This document shows positions 54,208 to 61,697 of a stretch of DNA of 64,000 bases, in pieces. The stretch is from Peribacillus deserti. Lineage in GTDB: Bacteria; Bacillota; Bacilli; Bacillales; DSM-1321. The notes under the pieces were generated by a model that saw only the letters and a program-made list of their open reading frames with translations, did no database searches and was not told where the DNA came from. The stretch is from assembly GCF_016909175.1 (NCBI RefSeq), contig NZ_JAFBFI010000002.1, positions 310,001 to 374,000 on the forward strand. Reading direction: 5' to 3'. Every line of letters starts with the position of its first letter. Position 1 is the stretch's first letter. The position numbers and the translations under genes are program-made.

Positions 54208-55614
54208 ATGGATTTTTTTAAGAGATATTATTTGGTATTTGCCTGCATTATCACTTTGGGTATTTCTTTAACAGGGTGCCAAGAAAAATCCGGCGTTGAA
54301 AGTGCTGATGTAAAGAACGTGGAAAAGGCAGAAAATAAAAAGCAGAATCCCCAAAAAGAGAAAAAAATACCTGCAGCAGGAAGCACTGTTTCTGAAATGG
54401 TTAACCAGCCGCAAGGACTGCTTATGGAAAAACATATGAAAAAGGACCTGGATGGACAAACTGGCTGGGATGGAATGAATTATATAAAGTATTATAATGA
54501 AACTTTCCAGCCTTTAAGCGAAAAAGAACTTAAAACATACTTCCTATCCCATAAAAATCTGGATTCTCAGGAGATATATTATTATCTTGTACATATGCTG
54601 GGATCTGGGGAATATAAGCAGTACTATGAAAAACTGCTAAACTATCAGCATGGCTATGTGATGCCAGAGCTTCCCGAAGGTCCGGATGAAGTGGCAAATA
54701 CAAAGAAAAAAACCAACATAATTGTACTTATGGATGCAAGCGGAAGCATGAAAGAATCCGTAACGGGAGGAACTAAAATGAAATTGGCCAAAAAAGCTAT
54801 TGGCACCTTCATGTCACAGCTTCCGCCGGATTCCAACAGCTCTCTCCTTGTTTACGGACACAAAGGCTCTGGCTCAGAGGCTGATAAAGAAATGTCATGT
54901 AAAGCTGTCGAATCGGTTTATCCATTGTAGACTTACAATAAACCCGTTTTTCAAACAGCCCTTTCATCTTTTGATGCCAAAGGATGGACACCGCTTGCTG
55001 GTGCAATCGAGCAAGCTAAAAAAATACTCCAGCCTTATAACAGCCAAGAGTACGATAATAAAATATTCATTGTCAGTGACGGCGTGGAAACCTGCGGAGG
55101 AGATCCGGTCAAAGCTGCTAAAACCCTGCAGGACGCTAATATCAAGGCTAAAGTCAAAATCGTGGGCTTTGATGTAGATCATGAAGGACAGCAGCAGCTA
55201 AAAAAGGTGGCTGAAGCTGGCGAAGGCACATATACAACTGTCAGCAATCAGTCGGAGCTTCAATCGGAAATCGTCGAAAAGTGGAAGCCATCCATCGGCC
55301 AGCTTGTTTGGACCCAGGGCGTCACCCTTGTTGATACCTATAATGCCATGAAAAATATGAATGATATTTATAATCCGTTATACCAGCTTTCCACCAACGA
55401 AAAAATCAGGATCCTGGATGCGGTTCGATTTCTAATGAGTGAAAAGCTTATAACCGAAGAAACAAGAGCTCAGGTCTCTGAACTGGCCAATCAAATGGAT
55501 CAAATCCGTCAGGAAGAATTTAAAAAGATTAAGGATGAAAAGGAAACAGAAAGAGAAGCTGCACGAAAAGAAATAGAAGAAAAAGTAGTTGCATGGAAAG
55601 CTAAATGGCAATAA
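54208..55614 (+). pseudogene. VWA-domain lipoprotein interrupted by an amber codon
   Basis: Start at 54208 after AGGAGGAAAAT, signal peptide with lipobox SLTGC, then a von Willebrand A domain. MIDAS residues are in VLMDASGSMKE, followed by GWTPLAGAIEQA and VSDGVETCGGDP, and a charged helical C-terminus ends at 55614. Codon 241 (54928-54930) is TAG in the same frame between VYPL and TYNKPVF, probably CAG to TAG. Both halves are well preserved, so the mutation looks recent. Resembles YwmC/YwmD of B. subtilis. Confidence 0.8.
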
Positions 55615-55647
55615 AAAGAACAGAGCGAATATGCTCTGTTCTTTTTA
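55613..55647. terminator. Bidirectional terminator between the VWA relic and the SelW-like gene
   Basis: Perfect 14-bp stem AAAAAGAACAGAGC / GCTCTGTTCTTTTT with a six-base loop; A-run left and T-run right. Confidence 0.92.
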
Positions 55648-55650
55648 TAT

Positions 55651-55890
55651 TCACATATCTTCCATTTGTTTGATGATATCATCGGATTTTGGAAACCGGC
55701 CTGTTTCCTTTTTGGAGTACAAAAGATTTCCATTTACAGTGACTTCAAATACTCCTCCGGAAGCAGGAACAAGCTCCAGCTTGGTAACATCGCCTCTAAA
55801 GCGGCTGAAAAGGTCTTCTGCGAAACTCGCAGCTTTTGGTGAATAATTTCACATCATGCAAAATTCAACTTTGACTTCAAACTTGCTCAT
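55651..55890 (-). CDS. SelW/Rdx-family selenoprotein (Sec encoded by in-frame TGA)
   Basis: 79-residue thioredoxin-like Rdx (SelT/SelW/SelH) protein. ATG at 55890 follows AAAGGGGTGTCTAT. Codon 14 is TGA (55849-55851) in F-C11-M-M-U14-N-Y-S-P-K-A, i.e. the family's CxxU redox motif at its usual place after the first beta strand. Reading through gives KAASFAEDLFSRFRGDV, ELVPASGGVFEVTVNG and LLYSKKETGRFPKSDD, classic SelW sequence, and a TGA stop at 55651. A SECIS-like hairpin follows the UGA. Probably reduces a protein or peroxide target in the cytosol. Confidence 0.88.
55818..55832 (-). promoter_or_regulatory. Bacterial SECIS-like hairpin of the SelW-like gene
   Basis: On the minus strand CTGCGA-GTT-TCGCAG, a perfect 6-bp stem whose loop starts with G, 22 nt after the UGA. 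This meets the known bacterial SECIS requirements (apical G, 16-37 nt from the UGA). Confidence 0.7.
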
Positions 55891-56366
55891 ATAGACACCC
55901 CTTTATTAGGTACTTTTATTAATTATAATAGATTTTCCCCTATATAACATGTTTTAACCTGCTTAGCATAAGCTCAGGGTACAATTGGAGCAAATCTAAG
56001 CAGCCAACAGTTCGGATAAAAACATTGTCTCCTTCATACCTTTTGATGAACTAGTTTGAACTTCAATTTGTTAGTCTCTGTATTAATACCTGCTACAAAA
56101 TATGGCCTGCGGAAGTATTTGCTTCTTAATGAATAATTGCATTGTATAAAAAATAATTGCACTGTTTAAAAAATCAATTGCATCATATACGAAATTATTT
56201 GCGCCATTTACTTGGGCTGTTATTATTAGGGCAACCGCTGGATTCTGATCCTTTTTAACTTATGCAGCATTATATTGCAATGCCCCTTCAAACGCTATTC
56301 TTTGGTATATTTATTTCTTCCGTAGTACAATTTACTAGTAACTTTGTGAAAGGAGATGCTTGCTCA
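55891..56366. repeat. selD upstream gap with ~20-21 bp degenerate repeats
   Basis: No gene in 476 bp. From about 56113 to 56205 the unit AATTGCAnTGTnTAAAAAAT recurs with its TTGC at about 56119, 56137, 56157, 56178 and 56199, i.e. every 18-21 bp. The rest is AT-rich. selD has its own ribosome site (GGAGATG) at the right end; no promoter is assigned. Confidence 0.65.
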
Positions 56367-57422
56367 ATGTCAGAACACGAAAAAATCAGGCTCACAGCAC
56401 TTTCAACAAAAGCTGGCTGAGGCTGCAAAATCGGTCCTGAGGACCTGGCGCAAGTTTTGCGCCTATTACCAAAGCAAGACCCTATTCCGGAAGTATTAGT
56501 TGGCAATGAAACCTCCGATGATGCAGGAGTATATAAACTTACAGAGGACCTTGCACTCATACAGACAGTCGATTATTTTACGCCGATTGTGGACGACCCT
56601 TATATGTTTGGCCAAATTGCGGCTGCCAATGCATTGAGCGATGTATATGCCATGGGCGGGGTGCCAAAGACTGCACTTAATATCCTGGGCTACCCAATTA
56701 AGAAACTGGGCAGCCACACTCTTTCAGAAATACTCCGCGGTGCAGCCGATAAAGTCAAGGAATCAGGAGCCGCCACAATTGGAGGGCATTCGATCGACGA
56801 TCAGGAGCCTAAATTCGGCCTTTCGGTGACAGGTATAGTCCACCCCGATAAGGTGTGGAAAAACGTAGGTGCTAAACCGGGAGATGTTCTCGTCATAACA
56901 AAGCCGATCGGTGTCGGAATTTTAACTACTGGTATTAAACGAGATGCTGTGACCGCAGATCAGGCTGAAGCCGTAACAGCTGTAATGGCAGCTCTTAACC
57001 ATACTGCGGCTGAGAAGCTGAAAGCCTATCGCCCGAATGCTGTTACTGATGTAACCGGCTTTGGACTTATGGGCCATGCAAGTGAAATTGCAAGAGGAAG
57101 CGATGTAAACCTTGAGATATATTATAGCAAGGTCCCTGTTCTCGAAGGCGCAAAAGAACTTGCTGCGGCTGGTGTTTTACCAGGCGGATCAAAATCTAAT
57201 CATAAATGGCTTGTGAACGAAGTGGCATATTCTGATAATCTTACTGAGGTGGACCAGTTCATCCTGTGTGATGCCATAACTTCAGGCGGACTGCTGGTAA
57301 GTATGAATGAAGAAGAAGCCAATCTGTATGTGAATGACCTTCATGAAGCGGGAGTTACTGAAGCTGCTATAATAGGGAAGGTTCACGAAAAATCGAACAA
57401 GCTCATAGTTGTTAGTCAGTAA
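56367..57422 (+). CDS. selD: Selenophosphate synthetase SelD, itself a selenoprotein
   Basis: 351-residue SelD, which makes selenophosphate from selenide and ATP. ATG at 56367 follows AAAGGAGATG. Codon 18 is TGA (56418-56420) in the context TKAG-U-GCKIGPEDL, where other SelD have Cys or Sec before GCK. Downstream: DDAGVYKLTEDLALIQTVDY, NALSDVYAMGG, GHSIDDQEPKFGLSVTG and DVTGFGLMGHASEIARGSDV, the standard ATP/metal and AIRS-fold motifs. A conventional ORF starts only at 56457. Sec is the catalytic residue, so SelD needs working Sec insertion to make itself. Confidence 0.93.
56433..56463 (+). promoter_or_regulatory. SECIS-like element of selD
   Basis: Two adjacent perfect hairpins after the UGA: GGTCC-TGA-GGACC (56433-56445) and GGCGCAA-GTT-TTGCGCC (56447-56463). 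The second has a G-initial GUU loop 33 nt from the UGA, identical to the loop in the SelW-like gene; it is the likelier SelB site. Confidence 0.7.
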
Positions 57423-57424
57423 AG

Positions 57425-57454
57425 AAAGCTTGGGATCTATTCCCAGGCTTTTTT
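57425..57454 (+). terminator. Terminator of selD
   Basis: Stem AAAGCTTGGGA / TCCCAGGCTTT with one T-G pair, five-base loop, T6. Confidence 0.85.
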
Positions 57455-57498
57455 GTCATACTAATATTAACAATTCTTTATTTTTAACACTTAATCTA

Positions 57499-57816
57499 TT
57501 AGATGAAATAATCTTTATAATAAATAATGATTGCGATTAACGACACGACCGTATAGGCAACAGCTGTATAAAAAGCAACAGAAGGATGAAAAGAAGTTTC
57601 TTCTTCCTCAACCTTCATACCTGTTTGCGCCTGAACCTGAAGGCGTACCTGATTAGAAGAAAAACCGCCAGTCGAAGTAAAAAAGTGAATGATTATAGTT
57701 GAGAGCAAACCACAAAAAAAGGAAGAATCAATAAATTTCATTCCTGTGAAGGTGCATAAATAATTTATCAACCCAATAAACAACAATGTACAAATAACAA
57801 CCCATACTTTCTTCAA
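57499..57816 (-). CDS. Membrane protein, unknown function
   Basis: 105 residues with three hydrophobic segments (about 3-22, 31-49 and 82-102) separated by a polar VQAQTGMKVEEEETSFHPS loop. TTG start after GAGGAGGAGTTTAT. No family recognised. Confidence 0.55.
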   Translation of the reverse strand: MKKVWVVICTLLFIGLINYLCTFTGMKFIDSSFFCGLLSTIIIHFFTSTGGFSSNQVRLQVQAQTGMKVEEEETSFHPSVAFYTAVAYTVVSLIAIIIYYKDYFI

Positions 57817-58009
57817 ATAAACTCCTCCTCTCCATATATACTAGTTCATACGATATAAAAATAAAAAAGTTCCATAAAATACCACTATATTCAATTAATT
57901 TTATATATTTAGTGACCATATCTATATATTTTCTCTACCCGTATACTTCCAATTAATAAAATCGATTTTTCCCCAGTCCCCTCTTTTTTTTAGGGCTCCT
58001 ACATACAAT

Positions 58010-58037
58010 AAAAAACGCCATAAAAAAAATGGCGTTT
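58010..58037 (-). terminator. Terminator of the small gene at 58078
   Basis: Stem AAACGCCAT / ATGGCGTTT with an A7 loop and TTTTTATTG minus-strand tail. Confidence 0.8.
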
Positions 58038-58077
58038 ATCAAACAATTCATGTTCATCCTATAATCATTAAGCCTTA

Positions 58078-58296
58078 TTACTTTTCATTGCGCTGATTTC
58101 CCATAGCCTTACTTACACTTCCTGTAGTCTTATCAATTGCATTCGCTGTTTCATCAACAGTATTCATAGCAATGTTTTCTGTCGCGTTAATTGCATTTTG
58201 TGCAGCATCAAATGCTACCCCAGCTCCATCTTTAACTTTATCAGCTACATTTTGGGCAGCGTTATTTTGGTTTTCATTCCTATTTTGATTAGACAT
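58078..58296 (-). CDS. Small Asn/Ala-rich amphipathic protein
   Basis: 72 residues: SNQNRNENQNNAAQNVADKV then GAGVAFDAAQNAINATENIA, a repetitive amphipathic helix reminiscent of LEA-like or stress proteins. ATG at 58296 follows AGGAGGTGAGAAT. Unrecognised family. Confidence 0.6.
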   Translation of the reverse strand: MSNQNRNENQNNAAQNVADKVKDGAGVAFDAAQNAINATENIAMNTVDETANAIDKTTGSVSKAMGNQRNEK

Positions 58297-58499
58297 ATTC
58301 TCACCTCCTAAAACATTCTTTTTATATTCTGCAAAAGTGAGAATTTTATCCATATTTTCATTTAGTAACGTATTTTTTTTGAAATTATTAGTTCCCTTTG
58401 CGTTGGTGCACTCCTTTATAAGTTGTTGTACGTGCTTCTTAAGTTTCTCGCAAACATTCGCATCTTGTGCATATACATTCTAAAAGGGAGGGGGATTTC

Positions 58500-58655
58500 T
58501 TGGCTAATTTGTGGCTGGCAACACTGGGAATACTCTTTGTATTGGGGATGGCAGGCGGTGCGTTTTTCTTTTTATTAAAAGCTTCACTTGATACAAAAGA
58601 CGCTGTAAAGATTGACTCTCCAAAGAATACTAAAAACAGGAATAAATCAAATTAG
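58500..58655 (+). CDS. Small single-pass membrane protein
   Basis: 51 residues: hydrophobic LWLATLGILFVLGMAGGAFF then a basic tail ending KNTKNRNKSN. TTG start behind GGGAGGGGGATTTC. Unknown function. Confidence 0.55.
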   Translation: MANLWLATLGILFVLGMAGGAFFFLLKASLDTKDAVKIDSPKNTKNRNKSN

Positions 58656-58685
58656 GGATTGCCGTCTCTGGCAATCCCTTTTTAT
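58652..58685 (+). terminator. Terminator after the small gene at 58500
   Basis: Perfect stem AGGGATTGCC / GGCAATCCCT, six-base loop, T5. Confidence 0.85.
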
Positions 58686-58694
58686 ATATAATAG

Positions 58695-59603
58695 TTAATA
58701 CATTTCTCCAAACTCCTCAAACCACCGGGCGCACTCAAAAGTGTTCTTCCACTCTGGATCGTTGTCTTCAATTCCCCAGCAAGCATATAGAACACTCATG
58801 GCTGCTGCCGCTTTAAGGAGCCTTTCACGATCAATTCTGCTGTTATTTGTAAGCAGGTTAATTCTGTAAGAAAGCAGCTCCTTTGGATTCTTTTGATCAA
58901 ATAGATGGTTAATTAAGTAGGAGGAGAGACCAAAATAAGGATCACCCGATACTCCTTTTGGATCTATTGCAAGCCAGCCTCTATCATGGGAAAACAAAAT
59001 GTTTTCATGATGTAAGTCTCCATGCAGAAGTTCATCTCCCTCAGAAGTTTTGTGGATTTCTTTAAATAATTCGGAAGCATGGGTTATGTATTCGCTTGTA
59101 ATTGGCCCTTCACCATTTGGATAAGCCTCCAGATATCGATTTAATCCTGAAGCCCAATCCATAATGGACGGGAAGCTTATTCCAGGTGGCACTGGACGGC
59201 GTATTGCCATCCAAACATCCAAAAAGTAATGAACGGCAAGTGTTTCGTCTTTTTCTTCAGAAAGCATAATTCCAGGCCGGAGCTGTTCTAACAATAAAGC
59301 CCCCTTTTCGCCATCTGCTTTCAAAAGCCTTGCGAATCCTTCACCATTATAAACTTGAAGAGTATGGATTTCATTTTGAAAGTCAAAACCTGGCACACCT
59401 AATTTCAGGATTACCGGCTTCCCCTCTTGATCCCTCGCTTTTAATACATAATTATAAGACAAATTCGATACAGGACCCTCAATCGTAAGACTCCATTTTC
59501 CAACAAATTCTTGGACTCTTGTTTCAAGCTTACTTAACCAGGCTTCACCTTCAGCTCCAAAGGCGCCCATTATTTTTTTCTTGAACAAATCAGGGATTAA
59601 CAA
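58695..59603 (-). CDS. APH(6)/streptomycin kinase-like phosphotransferase
   Basis: 302 residues of the aminoglycoside/hydroxyurea phosphotransferase family (APH(6)-type). Kinase-like site: HGDLHHENILF (catalytic loop, about residue 196) and IDPKGVSGDP (metal-binding Asp, about 216); VILKLGVPGFDF holds the ATP Lys. Family members phosphorylate streptomycin or hydroxyurea; intrinsic resistance is possible but not proven. TTG start at 59603 after GAGGAGTGTAATCTGT. Confidence 0.85.
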   Translation of the reverse strand: MLIPDLFKKKIMGAFGAEGEAWLSKLETRVQEFVGKWSLTIEGPVSNLSYNYVLKARDQEGKPVILKLGVPGFDFQNEIHTLQVYNGEGFARLLKADGEKGALLLEQLRPGIMLSEEKDETLAVHYFLDVWMAIRRPVPPGISFPSIMDWASGLNRYLEAYPNGEGPITSEYITHASELFKEIHKTSEGDELLHGDLHHENILFSHDRGWLAIDPKGVSGDPYFGLSSYLINHLFDQKNPKELLSYRINLLTNNSRIDRERLLKAAAAMSVLYACWGIEDNDPEWKNTFECARWFEEFGEMY

Positions 59604-59618
59604 ACAGATTACACTCCT

Positions 59619-60095
59619 CTACCAAATATGATTTTCATGCTCCGCTGTTATATTAGCAGCAGCTTCTGGAGTTCTGGACAGATTTTCACCTTTTGAATCC
59701 TGAAGTTGAAACATAAAGATATCATTATTAAAACCATCTTTATTCCTTTCCAGATTATTTATTTCTTTTTCCATATCCTGGCCGAGCCATATACGAAGTA
59801 ATAATTTAATAAATGTTTTTTCATGTTTCACTTCCATTTGAACTTTTATTTTGTGACATTATCACCATTTTGCCAGCTGAGAAAGCAAGATCCCCTTCTT
59901 ATTCACTAGCACACGGTTATTATTGCTGAAACTACTATTAGTTTTTATATGATGATACTGAAAAGAAAAAATAAAAGACCTGTCAAAATCTCCACCTAGA
60001 GTAAAATGAATTTTCTTTTCTTCCTGTATAGAAATCAGGGAGAGCTGCGTTGGAAACTGCATATGTAATTTACATATTCTTTCTAATTTTACCAT
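59619..60095 (-). pseudogene. Unrecognised protein split by adjacent stop codons
   Basis: Two halves share one frame: residues from 60095 (VKLERICKLHMQFPTQLSLI ... LLSQLAKW) stop at TGA TAA (about 59862), and the frame reopens as VQMEVKHEKTFIKLLLRIWL ... ITAEHENHIW to 59619. The second part has no ribosome site of its own. Together they would form a ~155-residue gene product. I do not recognise the family. Confidence 0.5.
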
Positions 60096-60289
60096 TATAT
60101 AAAAATGTTAAATATTGTTTCCCTAATCTAGTATGCTTGAAATTTTAATGTTGTTAACTGTAAAGTACAAATACCTTTTTAGAAAGACCAGCAAGTTTAC
60201 GAAACTTATTAATCTTTATATTTTTATATGTTTCTTTTATTTTCTTCTGAAAGTGTAAAGGAACATGTTCTTTTTACTCTAACTCGAAA

Positions 60290-60330
60290 AGCTAAAACAG
60301 CCGCCTTTTTTCTAGGCAGCTGTTTTAGTC
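60290..60330 (-). terminator. Terminator of the small gene at 60336
   Basis: Stem CTAAAACAGC / GCTGTTTTAG with a 17-base loop, minus-strand TTTTCGAG tail. Confidence 0.7.
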
Positions 60331-60335
60331 ATTGT

Positions 60336-60512
60336 TCATGTTGGTCTTTTTTCGCCTGCAGCTGTGCCGCCAATTTTTGGTTTCGCACCAAGTTTGTTTC
60401 CGTCGGTATCCCAGTCAAATCCTGGATCAGTGCCGGCTGTTGTCATTAAGGGCTGTTCAACACCTTCTGTACCTGGATCATGGTTTCCTTTTTTTCTATT
60501 TGTATCACCCAT
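60336..60512 (-). CDS. Small hydrophilic protein, unknown function
   Basis: 58 residues, Gly/Asp/Lys-rich: GDTNRKKGNHDPGTEGVEQP ... GAKPKIGGTAAGEKRPT. ATG at 60512 follows GAAAGGAGTAATTGT. Family not recognised. Confidence 0.55.
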   Translation of the reverse strand: MGDTNRKKGNHDPGTEGVEQPLMTTAGTDPGFDWDTDGNKLGAKPKIGGTAAGEKRPT

Positions 60513-60709
60513 ACAATTACTCCTTTCCAAACAAAATCCTTTCTATTATCCACTGCTCCTCTTTTTCTTATGCAAGTCTGAAACCGTGTTTGAGATGAAC
60601 CAAACTCCATTTTAAGAATTAGGTATCAAGTCATCAGTTCCTGAGGTTTTCATAATTGATGGACGGGTAAAAGTACACTGCAAACAATATATAGGAGGAG
60701 GGATGAGAG

Positions 60710-60982
60710 ATGTCAAAGAACAGCAATAATGGAAATCATCCGGAACGTGATCAATACTTTAAAGACAGGGCTGGAACCGACGATGCAAGGTTTCATGTAG
60801 TGCCGCATGACGAAGAAGGATGGGCTGTTAAAACAGAGGGTGAGGACAAGCCCGATTATAAAACAAAGTCTAAATCAGAAGCTGTGAAGGAAGCCAAACG
60901 AATGGCTGAAGAAGCCTGTACTATGGTTATTATTCATGATGAGGACGGTAAGATTGAAGAACAGTATAACTTTCAATCCTAA
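60710..60982 (+). CDS. DUF2188 domain protein
   Basis: 90 residues with the DUF2188 core: FHVVPHDEEGWAVKTEGEDK, SKSEAVKEAKRMAEE and VIIHDEDGKIEEQYNF. Small alpha/beta domain of unknown function, common in Bacillus and phages. Start at 60710 within GGAGGAGGGATGAGAG. Confidence 0.8.
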   Translation: MSKNSNNGNHPERDQYFKDRAGTDDARFHVVPHDEEGWAVKTEGEDKPDYKTKSKSEAVKEAKRMAEEACTMVIIHDEDGKIEEQYNFQS

Positions 60983-61125
60983 TAACAGAGTATATATAGA
61001 AGCTTTTTAAGCAGGACACTTTAAGTATCCTTTTTTATTTATCTGACTTTTCCTTGACCGGACTGGTTTATAACCCATTTGTTGCCGGGTAACTATAACT
61101 ACAAATCATCACGAGGAGGTTCACC

Positions 61126-61248
61126 ATGTCAGCATCTGATTTGATCTGGGCGGTTCCAGCACTTTTAGGAGTCGGTTTTGCTTTTTCACTTTATTCATTA
61201 TCTAAAAGACCTGTGTTTCAAACAAAAGGAGAACACAAGCAGCTATAG
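61126..61248 (+). CDS. Small membrane peptide
   Basis: 40 residues: SASDLIWAVPALLGVGFAFS then LYSLSKRPVFQTKGEHKQL. One membrane helix (about 5-24) and a basic tail. ACGAGGAGGTTCACC is a strong ribosome site and a terminator follows at once, so it is a complete single-gene unit. Unknown function. Confidence 0.7.
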   Translation: MSASDLIWAVPALLGVGFAFSLYSLSKRPVFQTKGEHKQL

Positions 61249-61253
61249 AGCCT

Positions 61254-61279
61254 AGAGAGGGTTATTCCCTCTCTTTTTC
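61254..61279 (+). terminator. Terminator of the small membrane peptide
   Basis: Perfect stem AGAGAGGG / CCCTCTCT, five-base loop, T5. Confidence 0.9.
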
Positions 61280-61556
61280 ATGGTCTCATTGTTTCGAAGG
61301 GAGTTATATATTTTTTCTCTGCCAGCCGTATTCTTGGCATGATATAAGTGCCTCCGATTCCTTTTGCTTTTGCCAGTAAAATATAATCTGTCCCCATCAC
61401 TTCAAGGAGTTCAGATTTCTTGAACCTAGAAATATTTGCAATCACAAACCCTGATAAGGCTTTTGTAGGTAAAATCGTATAACTAAATCTTCCCACCAAG
61501 CGACAAGCTGGAGCCCCAATTTTACTCCAAGAGTGTACTGCAGAAAACTTTCAACC
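61278..61556 (-). pseudogene. OppB/DppB-type ABC permease remnant
   Basis: Upstream frame GVKLGLQLVAWWEDL and, in another frame, YTILPTKALSGFVIANISRF then LEVMGTDYILLAKAKGIG reproduce the OppB core (VKLG...P-x-W..., LP..ALS, SRFxRSxxLEV-x-DY-x-x-AKAKG, the ATPase-coupling EAA-like helix). Frames are broken and both ends are missing. The intact gene is elsewhere or lost. Confidence 0.7.
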
Positions 61557-61697
61557 ATAGAAACTCCAAAGCAGTCCCTATGGTCAATTACACAATTCGA
61601 TCATTCTAGATATTTACCGTTACTTTTATATCATTTGATTCATTTCATTCTAATTCTTTTTCCTTTACTCCAATTCTTCTCCAATCCCCACTTTTTA

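Noticed and set aside
54928-54930. TAG in the VWA gene as recoded (pyrrolysine) codon
   Set aside because: No pyl genes in sight, the family has Gln or similar here, and one isolated amber in a decaying neighbourhood is better read as a nonsense mutation.
59855-59866. TGA at the split gene as a Sec codon
   Set aside because: It is followed directly by TAA and there is no SECIS-like hairpin.
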